The notes: generated by a model not told the origin, from the letters alone. Shown: positions 43,077 to 53,456, counted from the stretch's first letter. The stretch is 64,000 nucleotides of DNA from CAVRQM01 sp963732775 (GCA_963732775.1 CAVTAR010000001.1:1860001-1924000), one strand, 5' to 3'. Numbers and translations are program-made.

Positions 43077-46000
43077 CTACGCCGCGCGGGCCTGCTGCAC
43101 CAGGCGGTTCAGGTTGGCGGCCACGTCGCGCGCCATGCGCATCCGTTCGGCGACCGTCATCTCGCGCACGATCGCGAGCTTGTGGTCGGGGCGCAGCCGG
43201 ATCAGCCCGCCCTTGCTCGTCACCCACGACACGAGGCCGGACGGGTTGCGGAACCGGTTGCCGCGGAACGTCAGCACCATGCCCTTCGGCCCGGCATCGA
43301 GCTTCTCCACCCCGGCCTCGCGGCAGAGGCGCTTCAGCGTCACCACCGAGAGCAGGTTCTCCACCTCCGCCGGCAGCGGACCGAATCGGTCCACCAGCTC
43401 GGCGCCCATCGCCTCGGTCTCGGCGTCCGACAGCAGCGCGCCAATGCGGCGATACAGGCCGAGCCGCACCGGCAGGTCGCGCACGTAGGTCTCCGGGATC
43501 AGCACCGGCAGACCGAGGCCGATGCTGGGGGTCCAGTCGTCGTCGGCGGCGCGGCGCCGGCCGCGCTCGTGCTTCATCTCGGCGACCGCGTCCTCCAGCA
43601 TCTGCTGGTACAGCTCGATGCCGACCTCGCGGATGTGCCCGCTCTGCTCGTCGCCCAGCAGGTTGCCGGCGCCACGGATGTCGAGGTCGTGGCTGGCCAG
43701 CGTGAAGCCGGCGCCCAGGCTGTCGAGCGTCTGCATCACCGACAACCGCTTCTCGGCCGCGGCCGACAGCCGGTGCGTCTGCGGCCACGTGAGATAGGCG
43801 TAGCCGCGCTGCTTGCCGCGACCGACGCGGCCCCGGAGCTGATAGAGCTGGCCGAGCCCGAACATGTCGGCGCGGTGGATCAGCAGCGTGTTCACCGCCG
43901 GCATGTCGAGCCCGCTCTCCACGATGTTGGTGGACAGCAGCACGTCGAACTTGCCGTCGCCGAACTCGGTCATCACGCGCTCGAGCTCGGTCGGCGCGAG
44001 CCTGCCGTGCGCCTGCACGGTGCGCGCCTCGGGCACAATCTCGGCCAGCCGCTCCGCCATCCGCCCGAGGTCCTCGATGCGCGGCACGACGCAGAACACC
44101 TGGCCGCCGCGGAACCGCTCGCGCTGGATGGCCTCGCGCATCACCACGGCGTCCCACGGCATGATGAAGGTACGCACGGCGAGGCGGTCCACCGGCGGCG
44201 TGGCGATCACGCTCATCTCGCGCACCCCGGTCAGCGCCAACTGCAGCGTGCGCGGGATCGGGGTCGCGGTCAGCGTCAGCACGTGCACGTCGGCCTTCAG
44301 CGCCTTCAGCTTCTCCTTGTGGGCGACGCCGAAATGCTGCTCCTCGTCCACCACCACCAGGCCCAGTTGCGAGAAGGTCACGGACTTGGCCAGCAGCGCG
44401 TGCGTGCCGACCACGATGTTGATGCTGCCATCGGCGAGCCCGGCGCGCACCTCGGCCGCCTCCTTGGCCGTCACCATGCGAGAGAGCTGGGCGACGCGCA
44501 CCGACAGGCCCTCGAACCGGCGGGAGAAGACGCGGAAATGCTGGCGGGCGAGCAGCGTCGTCGGCACCACGACGGCGACCTGCGTGCCCGACGAGGCGGC
44601 GACGAACGCCGCGCGCAGCGCCACCTCGGTCTTGCCGAAGCCTACGTCGCCGCAGATCAGCCGGTCCATCGGCCGGCCGCTCGCCATGTCCTCCAGCACG
44701 TCGGCGATGGCGCGCGTCTGGTCCTCGGTCTCGGCGAACGGGAAGCGGGCGCAGAACTCGTCCCAGGTGCCCTCGGCCGGCGCCATGATGTCGGCGTCGC
44801 GCAGCCGGCGCTGGGCGGCAATGCGGATCAGCTCGCCGGCCATGTCGCGGATGCGCTGCTTGGCGCGCGCCTTGCGGGTCTGCCAGCCGACGCCGCCCAG
44901 CTTGTCGAGGCCGACGCCGGCCGTCTCGCTGCCGAAGCGCGACAGGATCTCGATGTTCTCGACCGGCAGGAACAGCTTGTCGTCGCCGTCGTACAGCAGC
45001 CGCAGGCAGTCGTGCGCCGCCCCGCCCACATCGAGCGTCACCAGCCCGTCGTAGCGGCCGATGCCGTGGTCCTGGTGCACCACCAGGTCGCCCTCGGCGA
45101 TCTCGGTCGCCTCGGCGATGAACTGGTCGGCGCGCTTCTTGCGGCGCGGCGGGCGGGAGATGCGTTCGCCGAGCAGGTCCTGCTCCGAGCTGACAGCGAG
45201 GTCCTCGGCCACGAACCCGCGCTCCAGGCCGAGCGTGAGCAGCGCGATCGTGCCCTTCGCCAGCCGCTCCAGCGCGCTCGCCCGGTCGACGGTCTCGGTG
45301 CGCCAGCCGTGCTCGCGCAGCAAATTGCCGAGGCGCTCGCGCGAGCCGCGGGTCCAGGCGGCGACGGCCACGCGCTTGCCCTCGCCGGCCCACCGCTCGA
45401 CCGCCGGGCGGAACTGCGTCGCGAACACGTCCGTCCCGGCCGCGTGCGAGAACACCGGCGCCGGGCGGCCGCCGCCGTCGACTCCGGCCGCGTCGTCGGC
45501 GCGGCCGAACGGCGAGAACGTGAACACGGGATGCCCGGACAGCATCGCCTCCCAGCCGGCGCGGTCGAGATAGAGGCGCTCGGGCGGCAGCGGCCGGTAC
45601 GGGGTCTCGCCATCGCGCGGTACCATTTTTCGCGCGGCGAAGTGGTCGGCCACCATTTCCAGGCGCGCGGCCAGCACGTCGTCGGCCTGATGGTCGAGGC
45701 TGACCGAAGTGTAGCGGCCGAGATAGTCGAGCAGCGTCTCCATGCCGTCGTGGAACAGCGGCACCCAGTGCTCCATGCCGGGGTGCCGGCGGCCCTCGGA
45801 CACCGAGAGGTAGAGCGGGTCGGTCGCCGCCTCGGGCCCGAAAGTCTCGCGCCAGCCGGTGCGGAAGCGGCTGATGCTGTCGCGGTCGAGCGCCACCTCG
45901 CTCACCGGGCGCAACACCAGCGCCGGCTGCTTGGCGGCACTGCGCTGGGTGATCGGGTCGAAGCCGCGAATGCTCTCGACCGTGTCGCCGAACAGGTCGA

Positions 46001-46523
46001 GGCGCACCGGCTCGGGAGCGCCACTCGCGAAGATATCGACGATGCCGCCGCGGATCGCGAACTCGCCGGGCTCCATCACGGTCGCCGCCCGGCCGTAGCC
46101 GTTGGCCTCGAGAAAGCGCGCCAGCTCCTCGGTCTTCAGCGTGGCGCCGACGGCCAGCGTGCGGCTGCTGCCCTGGAACACCTGGCGCGGCGGCACCCGC
46201 TGCACCAGCGCGTTCACTGTGGTCAGCACGATGCGCGGGCCGGACGCGGGCTCCAGCAGGCGGGCCAGGGTGGCGATGCGCTCGCTCACGATCTGGGGGT
46301 TGGGCGACACGCGGTCGTAGGGCAGGCAGTCCCAGGCGCCGAAGCGCAGGATCTCCGCGTCCGGCGCCCAGAAGGCGAGCGCCTCCGCCAGGCGCGCGAG
46401 CCGGCCGTCGTCGCGGGCGGCGTGCAGCAGCGGCGCCCCCGCCTGGCCGTGCGCCTCGCGGGCGCGGCGGGCGAGCAGGACGGCATCCCACCCCTCCGGG
46501 GCGCCGTGGACGGTGGCGCTCAT
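43077..46523 (-). CDS. mfd: transcription-repair coupling factor
   Basis: A 1148-residue ATP-dependent translocase that removes stalled RNA polymerase and recruits UvrA. A UvrB-like N-terminal part precedes the RNA-polymerase-interacting domain (EGDLVVHQDHGIGRYDGL). The RecG-like helicase core has Walker A GDVGFGKTEVALRAAF, VVDEEQHFGVAHKEKLK and GRVGRGKQRGYAYL. The C-terminal TRCF domain is complete. The ATG lies 1 base inside the sdhE stop. Length is normal for the family. Confidence 0.96.
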   Translation of the reverse strand: MSATVHGAPEGWDAVLLARRAREAHGQAGAPLLHAARDDGRLARLAEALAFWAPDAEILRFGAWDCLPYDRVSPNPQIVSERIATLARLLEPASGPRIVLTTVNALVQRVPPRQVFQGSSRTLAVGATLKTEELARFLEANGYGRAATVMEPGEFAIRGGIVDIFASGAPEPVRLDLFGDTVESIRGFDPITQRSAAKQPALVLRPVSEVALDRDSISRFRTGWRETFGPEAATDPLYLSVSEGRRHPGMEHWVPLFHDGMETLLDYLGRYTSVSLDHQADDVLAARLEMVADHFAARKMVPRDGETPYRPLPPERLYLDRAGWEAMLSGHPVFTFSPFGRADDAAGVDGGGRPAPVFSHAAGTDVFATQFRPAVERWAGEGKRVAVAAWTRGSRERLGNLLREHGWRTETVDRASALERLAKGTIALLTLGLERGFVAEDLAVSSEQDLLGERISRPPRRKKRADQFIAEATEIAEGDLVVHQDHGIGRYDGLVTLDVGGAAHDCLRLLYDGDDKLFLPVENIEILSRFGSETAGVGLDKLGGVGWQTRKARAKQRIRDMAGELIRIAAQRRLRDADIMAPAEGTWDEFCARFPFAETEDQTRAIADVLEDMASGRPMDRLICGDVGFGKTEVALRAAFVAASSGTQVAVVVPTTLLARQHFRVFSRRFEGLSVRVAQLSRMVTAKEAAEVRAGLADGSINIVVGTHALLAKSVTFSQLGLVVVDEEQHFGVAHKEKLKALKADVHVLTLTATPIPRTLQLALTGVREMSVIATPPVDRLAVRTFIMPWDAVVMREAIQRERFRGGQVFCVVPRIEDLGRMAERLAEIVPEARTVQAHGRLAPTELERVMTEFGDGKFDVLLSTNIVESGLDMPAVNTLLIHRADMFGLGQLYQLRGRVGRGKQRGYAYLTWPQTHRLSAAAEKRLSVMQTLDSLGAGFTLASHDLDIRGAGNLLGDEQSGHIREVGIELYQQMLEDAVAEMKHERGRRRAADDDWTPSIGLGLPVLIPETYVRDLPVRLGLYRRIGALLSDAETEAMGAELVDRFGPLPAEVENLLSVVTLKRLCREAGVEKLDAGPKGMVLTFRGNRFRNPSGLVSWVTSKGGLIRLRPDHKLAIVREMTVAERMRMARDVAANLNRLVQQARAA

Positions 46524-46792
46524 GCCCCGGCCGCGTCGCGCATGGCGCGCAGCATCGTGCAGTCGTGCTGCGGCGGGATCGGCATTCGACCCGTCAGCCA
46601 GTCGGCGAGGTCGGGGTCGGGCAGCTCCATCAACTCCTCCAGGGCGTCCAGTTCCGCGTCGGTGAAGCGGTCGAGTCGGGTCGCGACGAAGCCGCCGACG
46701 AGCAGGTCGGTTTCATGGGTGCCGCGATGGCTGGCGCGAAATAGAAGACGGCGCCGGCGCGCTTGCGACGACGTGAGGGCGGGCTCGGTCAT
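46520..46792 (-). CDS. sdhE: succinate dehydrogenase flavinylation factor SdhE
   Basis: A 90-residue protein (DUF339/CptB family) needed for FAD attachment to SdhA. The conserved motif RGTHETDLLVGGF carries the RGxxE residues, followed by LDALEELMELPDPDL. It overlaps mfd by 4 bases; sdhE-mfd next to recG is a common alphaproteobacterial arrangement. Confidence 0.92.
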   Translation of the reverse strand: MTEPALTSSQARRRRLLFRASHRGTHETDLLVGGFVATRLDRFTDAELDALEELMELPDPDLADWLTGRMPIPPQHDCTMLRAMRDAAGA

Positions 46793-46905
46793 GCGCGGCT
46801 GATATAGCGCGCAGCGGCGCGGACGCCAGCGGGGAACACGCCATGCCGAGCCACCGGGACCAGCCGCCCAACATGACGACTGGCCAGTCCGCGAGGCTCG
46901 CCGGG

Positions 46906-47898
46906 TCAGGGGGTTTCCATGAACGCCAATCCGTGCGGGCCGGCCAAGCCGCCCAACAGCGGCGTGAGCACCCCGGTCTTCATGTCGACCATCGCCAGCC
47001 CCTTCAGGCTGCCGATGCTGGCGACCAGGTCGCCGGCGGCCATCCCGGTCACGTCGGCGACCATCACCTTGTTGTCATCGGTGGCGGTGATGAACAGCTT
47101 GCCCGACGCCGCCGGCAGGAACAGCGAATCGTCCATGCCCGCAACCTTACTCTTGTGCGGACCGATCAGCGGCAGATAGGCGACCGTCTGGCCGGGCTCG
47201 CCGGGCTTGGCGACAAACACCAGCTCGTTGCGATCGCCGCTGGTCTGCACGAGGTCCCCGGTCGGGCCGAGCTTCAGCGAGTCGGGGTCGAACACCTGCG
47301 GCACCATGCCGGTCTTTCCGGTCGCCAGATTGGCCCCTGGCGCGCCGGCGGTGAGGATCGGCGTGACCTGGATCGGCGAGGTGCCGGGCACGACCTTGGC
47401 GAGCGTCACATCGCCCGGCTTGGCGGGGTTGGTGTAGCTCAGGAAGGTGTCCTTGTCGCGGAACACGACATCGTCATAGCCCTGCGTCTTCGAGACCTCG
47501 GCATAGGCCATCGCCATGACGGCGTTGGTGGACGGATTGATGATGCTGAGCGAGGAGTTCGCGTCCTGGTTCTGCAGCGCCCACACGGTGCTGTCGTTCG
47601 GATTGAACTTCAGCCCGTCGACTGATCCCTTGATGGCGTAGGTGTTCTGCACCACCCCGGTCATGCTGTAGCGCACGACGGTGCTGTTGCCGGCGGGCTC
47701 GGAGCCGTCGGCGGTGGTGCCTCCGGCATAGGATACCCACACCGACCCCGCGCCGATCGTGATCGAGTCGGGGCCCTTCGCCCCGCTTGGGGCGGTGGCG
47801 AACACCTTTGCCTTCAGCTTCGGCGCGGCCTGCGCCGTGGCCATGACCAGACTGGTCGCGGCCAGCGTCAGACAGGCCGTGCGGAACGAATATCTCAT
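46906..47898 (-). CDS. secreted beta-propeller-like protein of unknown function
   Basis: A 330-residue exported protein with a 24-residue signal peptide (ending ATAQAAPK). The mature part has propeller-like repeats such as GPDSITIGAGSVWVSYAG, DGLKFNPNDSTVWALQNQ and QVFDPDSLKLGPTGDLV, similar to SMP-30/NHL-type or YncE-like proteins. It ends GPHGLAFMETP. Ligand and role are unknown. An AGGGAGA ribosome site precedes the ATG. It is inserted between sdhE and recG, where many relatives have no gene. Confidence 0.7.
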   Translation of the reverse strand: MRYSFRTACLTLAATSLVMATAQAAPKLKAKVFATAPSGAKGPDSITIGAGSVWVSYAGGTTADGSEPAGNSTVVRYSMTGVVQNTYAIKGSVDGLKFNPNDSTVWALQNQDANSSLSIINPSTNAVMAMAYAEVSKTQGYDDVVFRDKDTFLSYTNPAKPGDVTLAKVVPGTSPIQVTPILTAGAPGANLATGKTGMVPQVFDPDSLKLGPTGDLVQTSGDRNELVFVAKPGEPGQTVAYLPLIGPHKSKVAGMDDSLFLPAASGKLFITATDDNKVMVADVTGMAAGDLVASIGSLKGLAMVDMKTGVLTPLLGGLAGPHGLAFMETP

Positions 47899-48003
47899 CG
47901 CGCTTCTCCCTTGGCCAGCACGACGACCCCGCCGTGGGCGGGCGGCAAGCTAGCATGGCAGCCCGGCCTTGACGCCGGGACGAGCCTGCCTTCCCTGGCC
48001 GGC

Positions 48004-50049
48004 GTGATCCCCGACCCGCTCGCGCCCCTGCTGGCGCCGCTCACCGAGCTGCGCGGCGTCGGCCCCGACCTCGCCGCGAAACTGGCGCGCGCCTGCGGCG
48101 GCGAGCGTGTGCTGGACCTGCTGCTGCACCTGCCGGAGGGCCACGTCGATCGCCGCGATCGCACCACGCTCGCCGCCGCCATGCCGGGCAGCATCGTCAC
48201 GCTGGCTCTCGACGTCCTGCGCATCGAGCCGCCGCAGACCGCGCGCCAGCCGACCAAAGTGGTGGTGGGCGACGAAAGCGGCTTCGGCAGCCTCGTGTTC
48301 TTTCGCCAGTTCGCGCGGGAAAAGCTGCCGGTGGGCGGGCGGGTGCTGGTCTCGGGCCGCATCGACGAGCGGCGGCAGATCGTCCACCCCGACCACATCG
48401 TCCCGGCCGGCGAGGCGACGCGCCTGCCGCCGGTGGAGCCGGTGTGGCGGCTGGTCGCCGGGCTGTTCCCCGGCCACGTCCGCCGCGCCATAGGCCAGGC
48501 GCTGGCGGCGGTCCCGGCGCTGCCGGAGTGGCACGACCCGGCGCTGCTGCGGCGCGAGCGCTGGCCCGGCTTCGCCGCGGCGCTGCACGCGCTGCACGCG
48601 CCCGCCGAGCCGCCCGGCCTTCTGCCCCGGCGCCGCCTCGCCTACGACGAGCTGCTCGCCGACCAGCTGGCGCTCGCCTGGCTGCGCCGACTGCGCCGCG
48701 CGCGGCCGGGACGCGCCTTGCCGGGCGACGGGCGGCTCCGCGACGCGGCGCTCGCGCGCTTCGGCCACCCGCCCACGCCGGCGCAGGCGGCAGCGCTGGC
48801 CGAGATCGACGCCGACCTCGCAGCACCGCGCCGGATGCTGCGCCTGCTGCAGGGCGACGTGGGCTCCGGCAAGACGCTGGTGGCGCTGCTGGCGATGCTG
48901 CGCGCGGTGGAGGCGGGCGCGCAGGCGGCGCTGATGGCGCCCACCGAACTGCTCTGCCAGCAGCATCTGCGCACGCTGCAACGCTTGGCGCCGGTGCCGG
49001 TCGGCCTGCTCACCGGATCGCTGAAGCCGCCCGAGCGCGCGCGCGTGCTGGCCGGGCTCGCCGACGGGTCGCTGCCGCTGGTGGTGGGCACGCACGCGCT
49101 GTTCCAGGACGCTGTCGCGTGGCGCGACTTGGCGCTCGCCGTGATCGACGAGCAGCACCGCTTCGGCGTCGACCAGCGGCTGGCGTTGGGTGCGAAGGGC
49201 GCCCGCGCCGACGTGCTGGTGATGACCGCGACGCCCGTCCCGCGCACCGTCTTGCTGACGCAGTGGGGCGAGATGGAGGTGAGCCTGCTGTCCGGCAAGC
49301 CGGCCGGGCGCGCGTCGATCCGCACCACGCTGCACGGGCTGGCCGGGCTCGGCCAGGTGTGCGACGCGATCGCCCGCGCCCTATCGCAGGGTGCGCGCGC
49401 GTACTGGGTGTGCCCGCTGGTGGCCGAGAGCGAGGTCGCCGACCTCGCCGCCGCCGAGGCGCGGTTCGCCACGTTGCGGCAGCGGTTCGCCGCCGCGGTG
49501 GGGCTCGCGCATGGCCGCCAGGACTCGATGGTGCGCGAGGCGGCGCTGGCCGATTTCGCCGCCGGGCGGACCCGGCTGCTGGTGGCCACCACGGTGGTGG
49601 AGGTGGGCGTCGACGTGCCCGAGGCCACGGTCATGGTGATCGAGCACGCCGACCGTTTCGGGCTCGCGCAGTTGCACCAGTTGCGCGGCCGCGTCGGCCG
49701 GGGCCGGGCGGAGAGCTTCTGCCTGCTGCTGCACGACGACGGCCTGTCCGAGACCGCGCGGCGGCGGCTCAAGCTGCTGCGCGACTGCAACGACGGGTTC
49801 CGCATCGCCGACGAGGATTTCCGCATCCGCGGCGGCGGCGACCTGCTCGGCACGCGGCAGTCGGGCGCGCGCGGGTTCCGCGTGGCCGACCCGGTGGGCG
49901 ACGAGGACCTGCTGCACATGGCCGCCGGGGACGCGGCGCTGCTGCTGCAGCGCGACCCGGAGCTGACGTCCGAGCGCGGCCGGGCGGCGCGCCTGTTGCT
50001 GCGGCTGTTCGGGCGCGGCGCGGCGATGCGGACGCGGCATTCGGGATAG
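48004..50049 (+). CDS. recG: ATP-dependent DNA helicase RecG
   Basis: A 681-residue helicase that remodels stalled replication forks. The N-terminal wedge domain has LTELRGVGPDLAAKLARACG. The helicase core carries Walker A GDVGSGKTLVALL, the box DEQHRFGV (DExH), MTATPVPRT and RGRVGRGRAESFCLLLHDD. The GTG at 48004 begins VIPDPLAPLLAPL, the usual family N-terminus; upstream in-frame codons have no homologous look. It is divergent from the secreted protein gene. Confidence 0.95.
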   Translation: MIPDPLAPLLAPLTELRGVGPDLAAKLARACGGERVLDLLLHLPEGHVDRRDRTTLAAAMPGSIVTLALDVLRIEPPQTARQPTKVVVGDESGFGSLVFFRQFAREKLPVGGRVLVSGRIDERRQIVHPDHIVPAGEATRLPPVEPVWRLVAGLFPGHVRRAIGQALAAVPALPEWHDPALLRRERWPGFAAALHALHAPAEPPGLLPRRRLAYDELLADQLALAWLRRLRRARPGRALPGDGRLRDAALARFGHPPTPAQAAALAEIDADLAAPRRMLRLLQGDVGSGKTLVALLAMLRAVEAGAQAALMAPTELLCQQHLRTLQRLAPVPVGLLTGSLKPPERARVLAGLADGSLPLVVGTHALFQDAVAWRDLALAVIDEQHRFGVDQRLALGAKGARADVLVMTATPVPRTVLLTQWGEMEVSLLSGKPAGRASIRTTLHGLAGLGQVCDAIARALSQGARAYWVCPLVAESEVADLAAAEARFATLRQRFAAAVGLAHGRQDSMVREAALADFAAGRTRLLVATTVVEVGVDVPEATVMVIEHADRFGLAQLHQLRGRVGRGRAESFCLLLHDDGLSETARRRLKLLRDCNDGFRIADEDFRIRGGGDLLGTRQSGARGFRVADPVGDEDLLHMAAGDAALLLQRDPELTSERGRAARLLLRLFGRGAAMRTRHSG

Positions 50050-50111
50050 CCAGGCAGCGTCATCGAGGCGTGCTTGCGCCGGCTGCGGGTTCGGCTATCT
50101 CCCACGCCACC

Positions 50112-50840
50112 GTGAGCGCGCTGATCCGCATCGACCACCTCTGCAAGCGCTTCGGCCCGGTGCTCGCGGTCGATGACGTGTCGTTCGAGGTGGCGCGCGG
50201 CGAGGTGCTGGGCGTGCTCGGGCCCAACGGCGCGGGCAAGACCACCACCTTGCGCATGCTGGCCGGCTTCATCGCGCCCAGCGCCGGCAGCGCCGCGATC
50301 CTCGGCCACGACGTGCAGCGCGACGGCGTGGCGGCGCGGCGCGTGCTCGGCTTCCTGCCCGAGGGCGCGCCGGTCTATCCCGACATGACGGTCGGCGGCT
50401 TCCTACGCTTCGTCGCCCGCGCGCGCGGCTTTCGCGGGCCTGCGATGGATGAGCGGGTGGCGCGCGCGCTGGCGCTGGCGAGCCTCGGCGACGTGGGCCG
50501 GCAGGTGGTGGAGACGTTGTCGAAGGGCTACAAGCGCCGCGTCGGCTTGGCCCAGGCGCTGCTGCACGATCCGCCGGTGCTGGTGCTGGACGAGCCGACC
50601 GACGGGCTGGACCCGAACCAGAAGCACGCGGTGCGCGCGCTGCTGGCCGAACTCGCGCCGTCGCGCGCGATCGTCGTCAGCACCCACCTGCTCGACGAGG
50701 TGGAGGCGATCTGCACCCGCGTCATCGTCATCGCGCGCGGGCAAATCGTGGCCGACGACACGCCGGCGCGGCTGCGCGCGCGCGATGCGTCTGGCGATCT
50801 CGCGGCAGTGTTCCGCGGGCTCACCATGGCGGCGTCATGA
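50112..50840 (+). CDS. ABC transporter ATP-binding protein (GldA-like)
   Basis: A 242-residue ATPase with Walker A GPNGAGKTTTLRML, an LSKGYKRRVGLAQAL signature (S-K-G rather than S-G-G, usual in GldA/CcmA-like ATPases) and Walker B VLVLDEPTDGLDP. It starts a four-gene set with a membrane permease, a GldG-like protein and a DUF4340-like protein. Transported material is unknown. The GTG start is followed by SALIRIDHLCKRFGP. Confidence 0.9.
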   Translation: MSALIRIDHLCKRFGPVLAVDDVSFEVARGEVLGVLGPNGAGKTTTLRMLAGFIAPSAGSAAILGHDVQRDGVAARRVLGFLPEGAPVYPDMTVGGFLRFVARARGFRGPAMDERVARALALASLGDVGRQVVETLSKGYKRRVGLAQALLHDPPVLVLDEPTDGLDPNQKHAVRALLAELAPSRAIVVSTHLLDEVEAICTRVIVIARGQIVADDTPARLRARDASGDLAAVFRGLTMAAS

Positions 50841-51580
50841 GTGGCTGGCTCGGCGTGGTGCGCGCCGTCGCCGGGCGCGAGTTCGGCGGCTATTTCGCAA
50901 CCCCGGTGGCTAGCGTGTTCCTGGTGATCTTCCTGGCGCTGCAGGCTGCGCTGACCTTCAATTTCGGCGGTTTCCTGGCCCGCGACCAGGCCGACCTCGT
51001 GCCGTTCTTCGGCTTCCTGCCATGGGTGTTCCTGCTGCTGGTGCCCGCGCTGTCGATGCGGCTATGGGCCGAGGAGCGGCGCTCGGGCACCATCGAGCTG
51101 CTGCTGACGTTGCCGCTGACGGCCACGCAGGCGGTGCTGGGGAAGTTCCTCGCGGCGTGGGCGTTCTGCGCGCTGGCGCTGCTGCTGACGTTCCCGTTCG
51201 TGGTCACGGTGAACCTGCTGGGGCGCCCCGACAACGGCGTGATCGCGACCGGCTATGGCGGCGCGCTGCTGCTGGCCGGCGCGTTCCTGGCGGTCGGTGG
51301 CGCCGCCTCGGCCGCCACGCGCAACCAGGTGGTGGCGTTCGTTCTGGCGGTGGCGGCCTGCGTCGTGTTCGCGGTCTGCGCCGATCCCGCCGTCGGCAGT
51401 CTGCTGGCCGGGCACGCGCCCGCGGTGGCCGCGTTCGGCCGCCGCCTCAGCGCCACCGAGCGCTTCCAGGACTTCGCCCGCGGGCTCGTCGAGGCACGCG
51501 ACCTGGTCTACTTCGTATCGTTCATCGGATTCTGGCTGTTCGTGACCGTGCTGACGCTCGCGCAACGGCGCACGGCATGA
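50837..51580 (+). CDS. ABC transporter permease (GldF/ABC-2 type)
   Basis: A 247-residue membrane protein with about six helices. REFGGYFATPVASVFLVIF near the N-terminus, then LSMRLWAEERRSGTIELLLTLP (in two adjacent pieces) and TQAVLGKFLAAW are typical of the NosY/GldF family. Its ATG lies in the stop of the ATPase gene (ATGA). It forms the channel of the Gld-like exporter. Confidence 0.9.
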   Translation: MSGWLGVVRAVAGREFGGYFATPVASVFLVIFLALQAALTFNFGGFLARDQADLVPFFGFLPWVFLLLVPALSMRLWAEERRSGTIELLLTLPLTATQAVLGKFLAAWAFCALALLLTFPFVVTVNLLGRPDNGVIATGYGGALLLAGAFLAVGGAASAATRNQVVAFVLAVAACVVFAVCADPAVGSLLAGHAPAVAAFGRRLSATERFQDFARGLVEARDLVYFVSFIGFWLFVTVLTLAQRRTA

Positions 51581-51604
51581 GCGGGCGGGCATGAGCGGCA
51601 CGGC

Positions 51605-53456
51605 ATGAGCGGCCGGGCAAGCCTCGCGGGCGCGGTGGCGGTGGCGGTCATGTTGGTCGGCGTCAACGCGCTCGCCGACCGCTGGCTGGCCGGCGCGCGG
51701 CTCGACCTGACGCAGGGGCGCATCTACACGCTCTCGCCCGGCACGCGCACGATCCTGGCCGGGCTGCGCGAGGCGGTGACGCTGAAGCTGTTCTACTCGC
51801 GCGACCTGGGCGCCAGTGTTCCGACCTACGGCGCCTATGCGGACCGCGTGCGCGAGCTGCTGCGCCAGTACCGAAAGCAATTCGAACGGCGAGCTGCACC
51901 TGGAGCTGTACGATCCCGAACCGTTCTCGGCGGTCGAGGACCGCGCCATCGGCTACGGGCTGCGCGGCGTGCCGGTCGACCGCACCGGCGAGACGGTCTA
52001 TTTCGGCCTCGTCGGCAGCAACACGCTCGACGACGAGCGCACCGTGCCGTTCTTCCGCCCGGACCGCGAGCGCTTCCTCGAATACGACATCACCCGCCTG
52101 GTGCACGAATTGTCGGACCCGCGCCGCCCGGTGGTGGGCGTGCTCTCGCCGCTGCCGCTCGACGGCGATCCCGCGCAAGGTGCCGCACCCTGGGTCGCCA
52201 TGACGCAGTTGCGCCAGGCCTTCGCGGTGCGCCGGATCGCCCTCGACACGACCGCGATCGACCCCGAGGTGCAGGTGCTGATGGCCATTCACCCGCAGGA
52301 CCTGTCGCCGGCGACGCTGTACGCCATCGACCAGTTCGTCATGCGCGGCGGCCGGCTGCTCGCCATGGTCGACCCGCACAGCGAGACGCAGGCGGCCCTG
52401 CCAGAAGGCGACGCGGCCGGCCGCCATGACACGGCCAGCGACCTGCGACCGTTGCTGGCGGCATGGGGCGTCGCGTTCGACCCGGCCCGCGTGGTCGGCG
52501 ACCCGGACGGCGCCTGGCGGGTGCGCGCGTCATCGGACGCTCAGGCCCCGCCCATCGACTACCTGCCGTGGTTCAATGTCGGCCAATCGGGCATTGCCGC
52601 CGACGACCCGGCGACCGGCGACCTCGAGCAGGTGACGGTCGCCGCCGCCGGGTCGCTCGCCCGGCGCGACGGGGCAGCGGTGGAGTTCCTGCCGCTGCTG
52701 CGCTCCAGCCCGCGCGCGGGGCTGCTGGCCGCGTCGATGGTGAATGAGGCGCCCGACCCGGCGGCGATCCTGGACCGGTTCAAGTCCGAAGGCGGGCCGT
52801 TCGTGCTCGCCGCACGCCTCCGCGGCACGCTGCACTCCGCCTTCGCGTCGCCGCCGCCGGGGGCCGCCGCGAGCGGGCCGCAGATCATGCAGACCGCAGC
52901 CCCCGCCAACGTCGTCGTGGTTGCCGATACCGACGTGCTGGCAGACCGCTTTTGGGTCCGCACGCAGGACTTCCTCGGCCAGCCCGAGCCGGTGCCGTTC
53001 AGCGACAACGGCGCGCTGGTGGTCAACCTCGCCGGCACGCTAGCCGGCGGCGACGCGCTGCTAGGCCTGCGCGCACGCGGCGGCGGGTTGCGGCCGCTGG
53101 AGCGCATCGACGCGATGCAGCACGCGGCCGAGGCGCATTTCCGCGACACCGAACGGCAGCTTCAGACCCATCTCGACGCGACCAGGAAGCAGCTCGACGA
53201 GCTTCGTGCCGGGCGCGGCGGCGACACCGCTGCCTCGCGCGCGGTGGTCAGCGCCGCACAGCAGCAGGTCATCGAGGAGCTGACGCGCGAGGTCGCCGAC
53301 ACTCGCGGGAGATTGCGGCGCGTGCAGCTCGACCTGCGGCGCGATATCGACCGGCTGGAGGGCACGGTCCGGCTGCTGGACATCGCCGCCGTGCCGCTGC
53401 TGCTGGTGGCGGCGACGCTGCTGGCGGGGCTGCGCCGCCGCCGCCGCACCGCATGA
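51605..53456 (+). CDS. GldG-like ABC-system auxiliary protein, with an apparent frameshift
   Basis: The first part (about 90 residues) holds a membrane helix and LTQGRIYTLSPGTRTILAGL, then FYSRDLGASVPTYGAYADRV. Near 51870-51885 the coherent protein moves to the next frame at NSNGELHLELYDPEPFSAVE and continues for over 500 residues (YFGLVGSNTLDDE, EYDITRLVHELSDP, KPVV-like VVGVLSPLPLDG) to a C-terminal membrane helix. The span of 1852 bases is a multiple of three plus one, so one extra base explains it. The soluble part is the GldG/IFT52-like domain of Gld-type transporters. The repaired protein would be about 616 residues. Confidence 0.8.
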
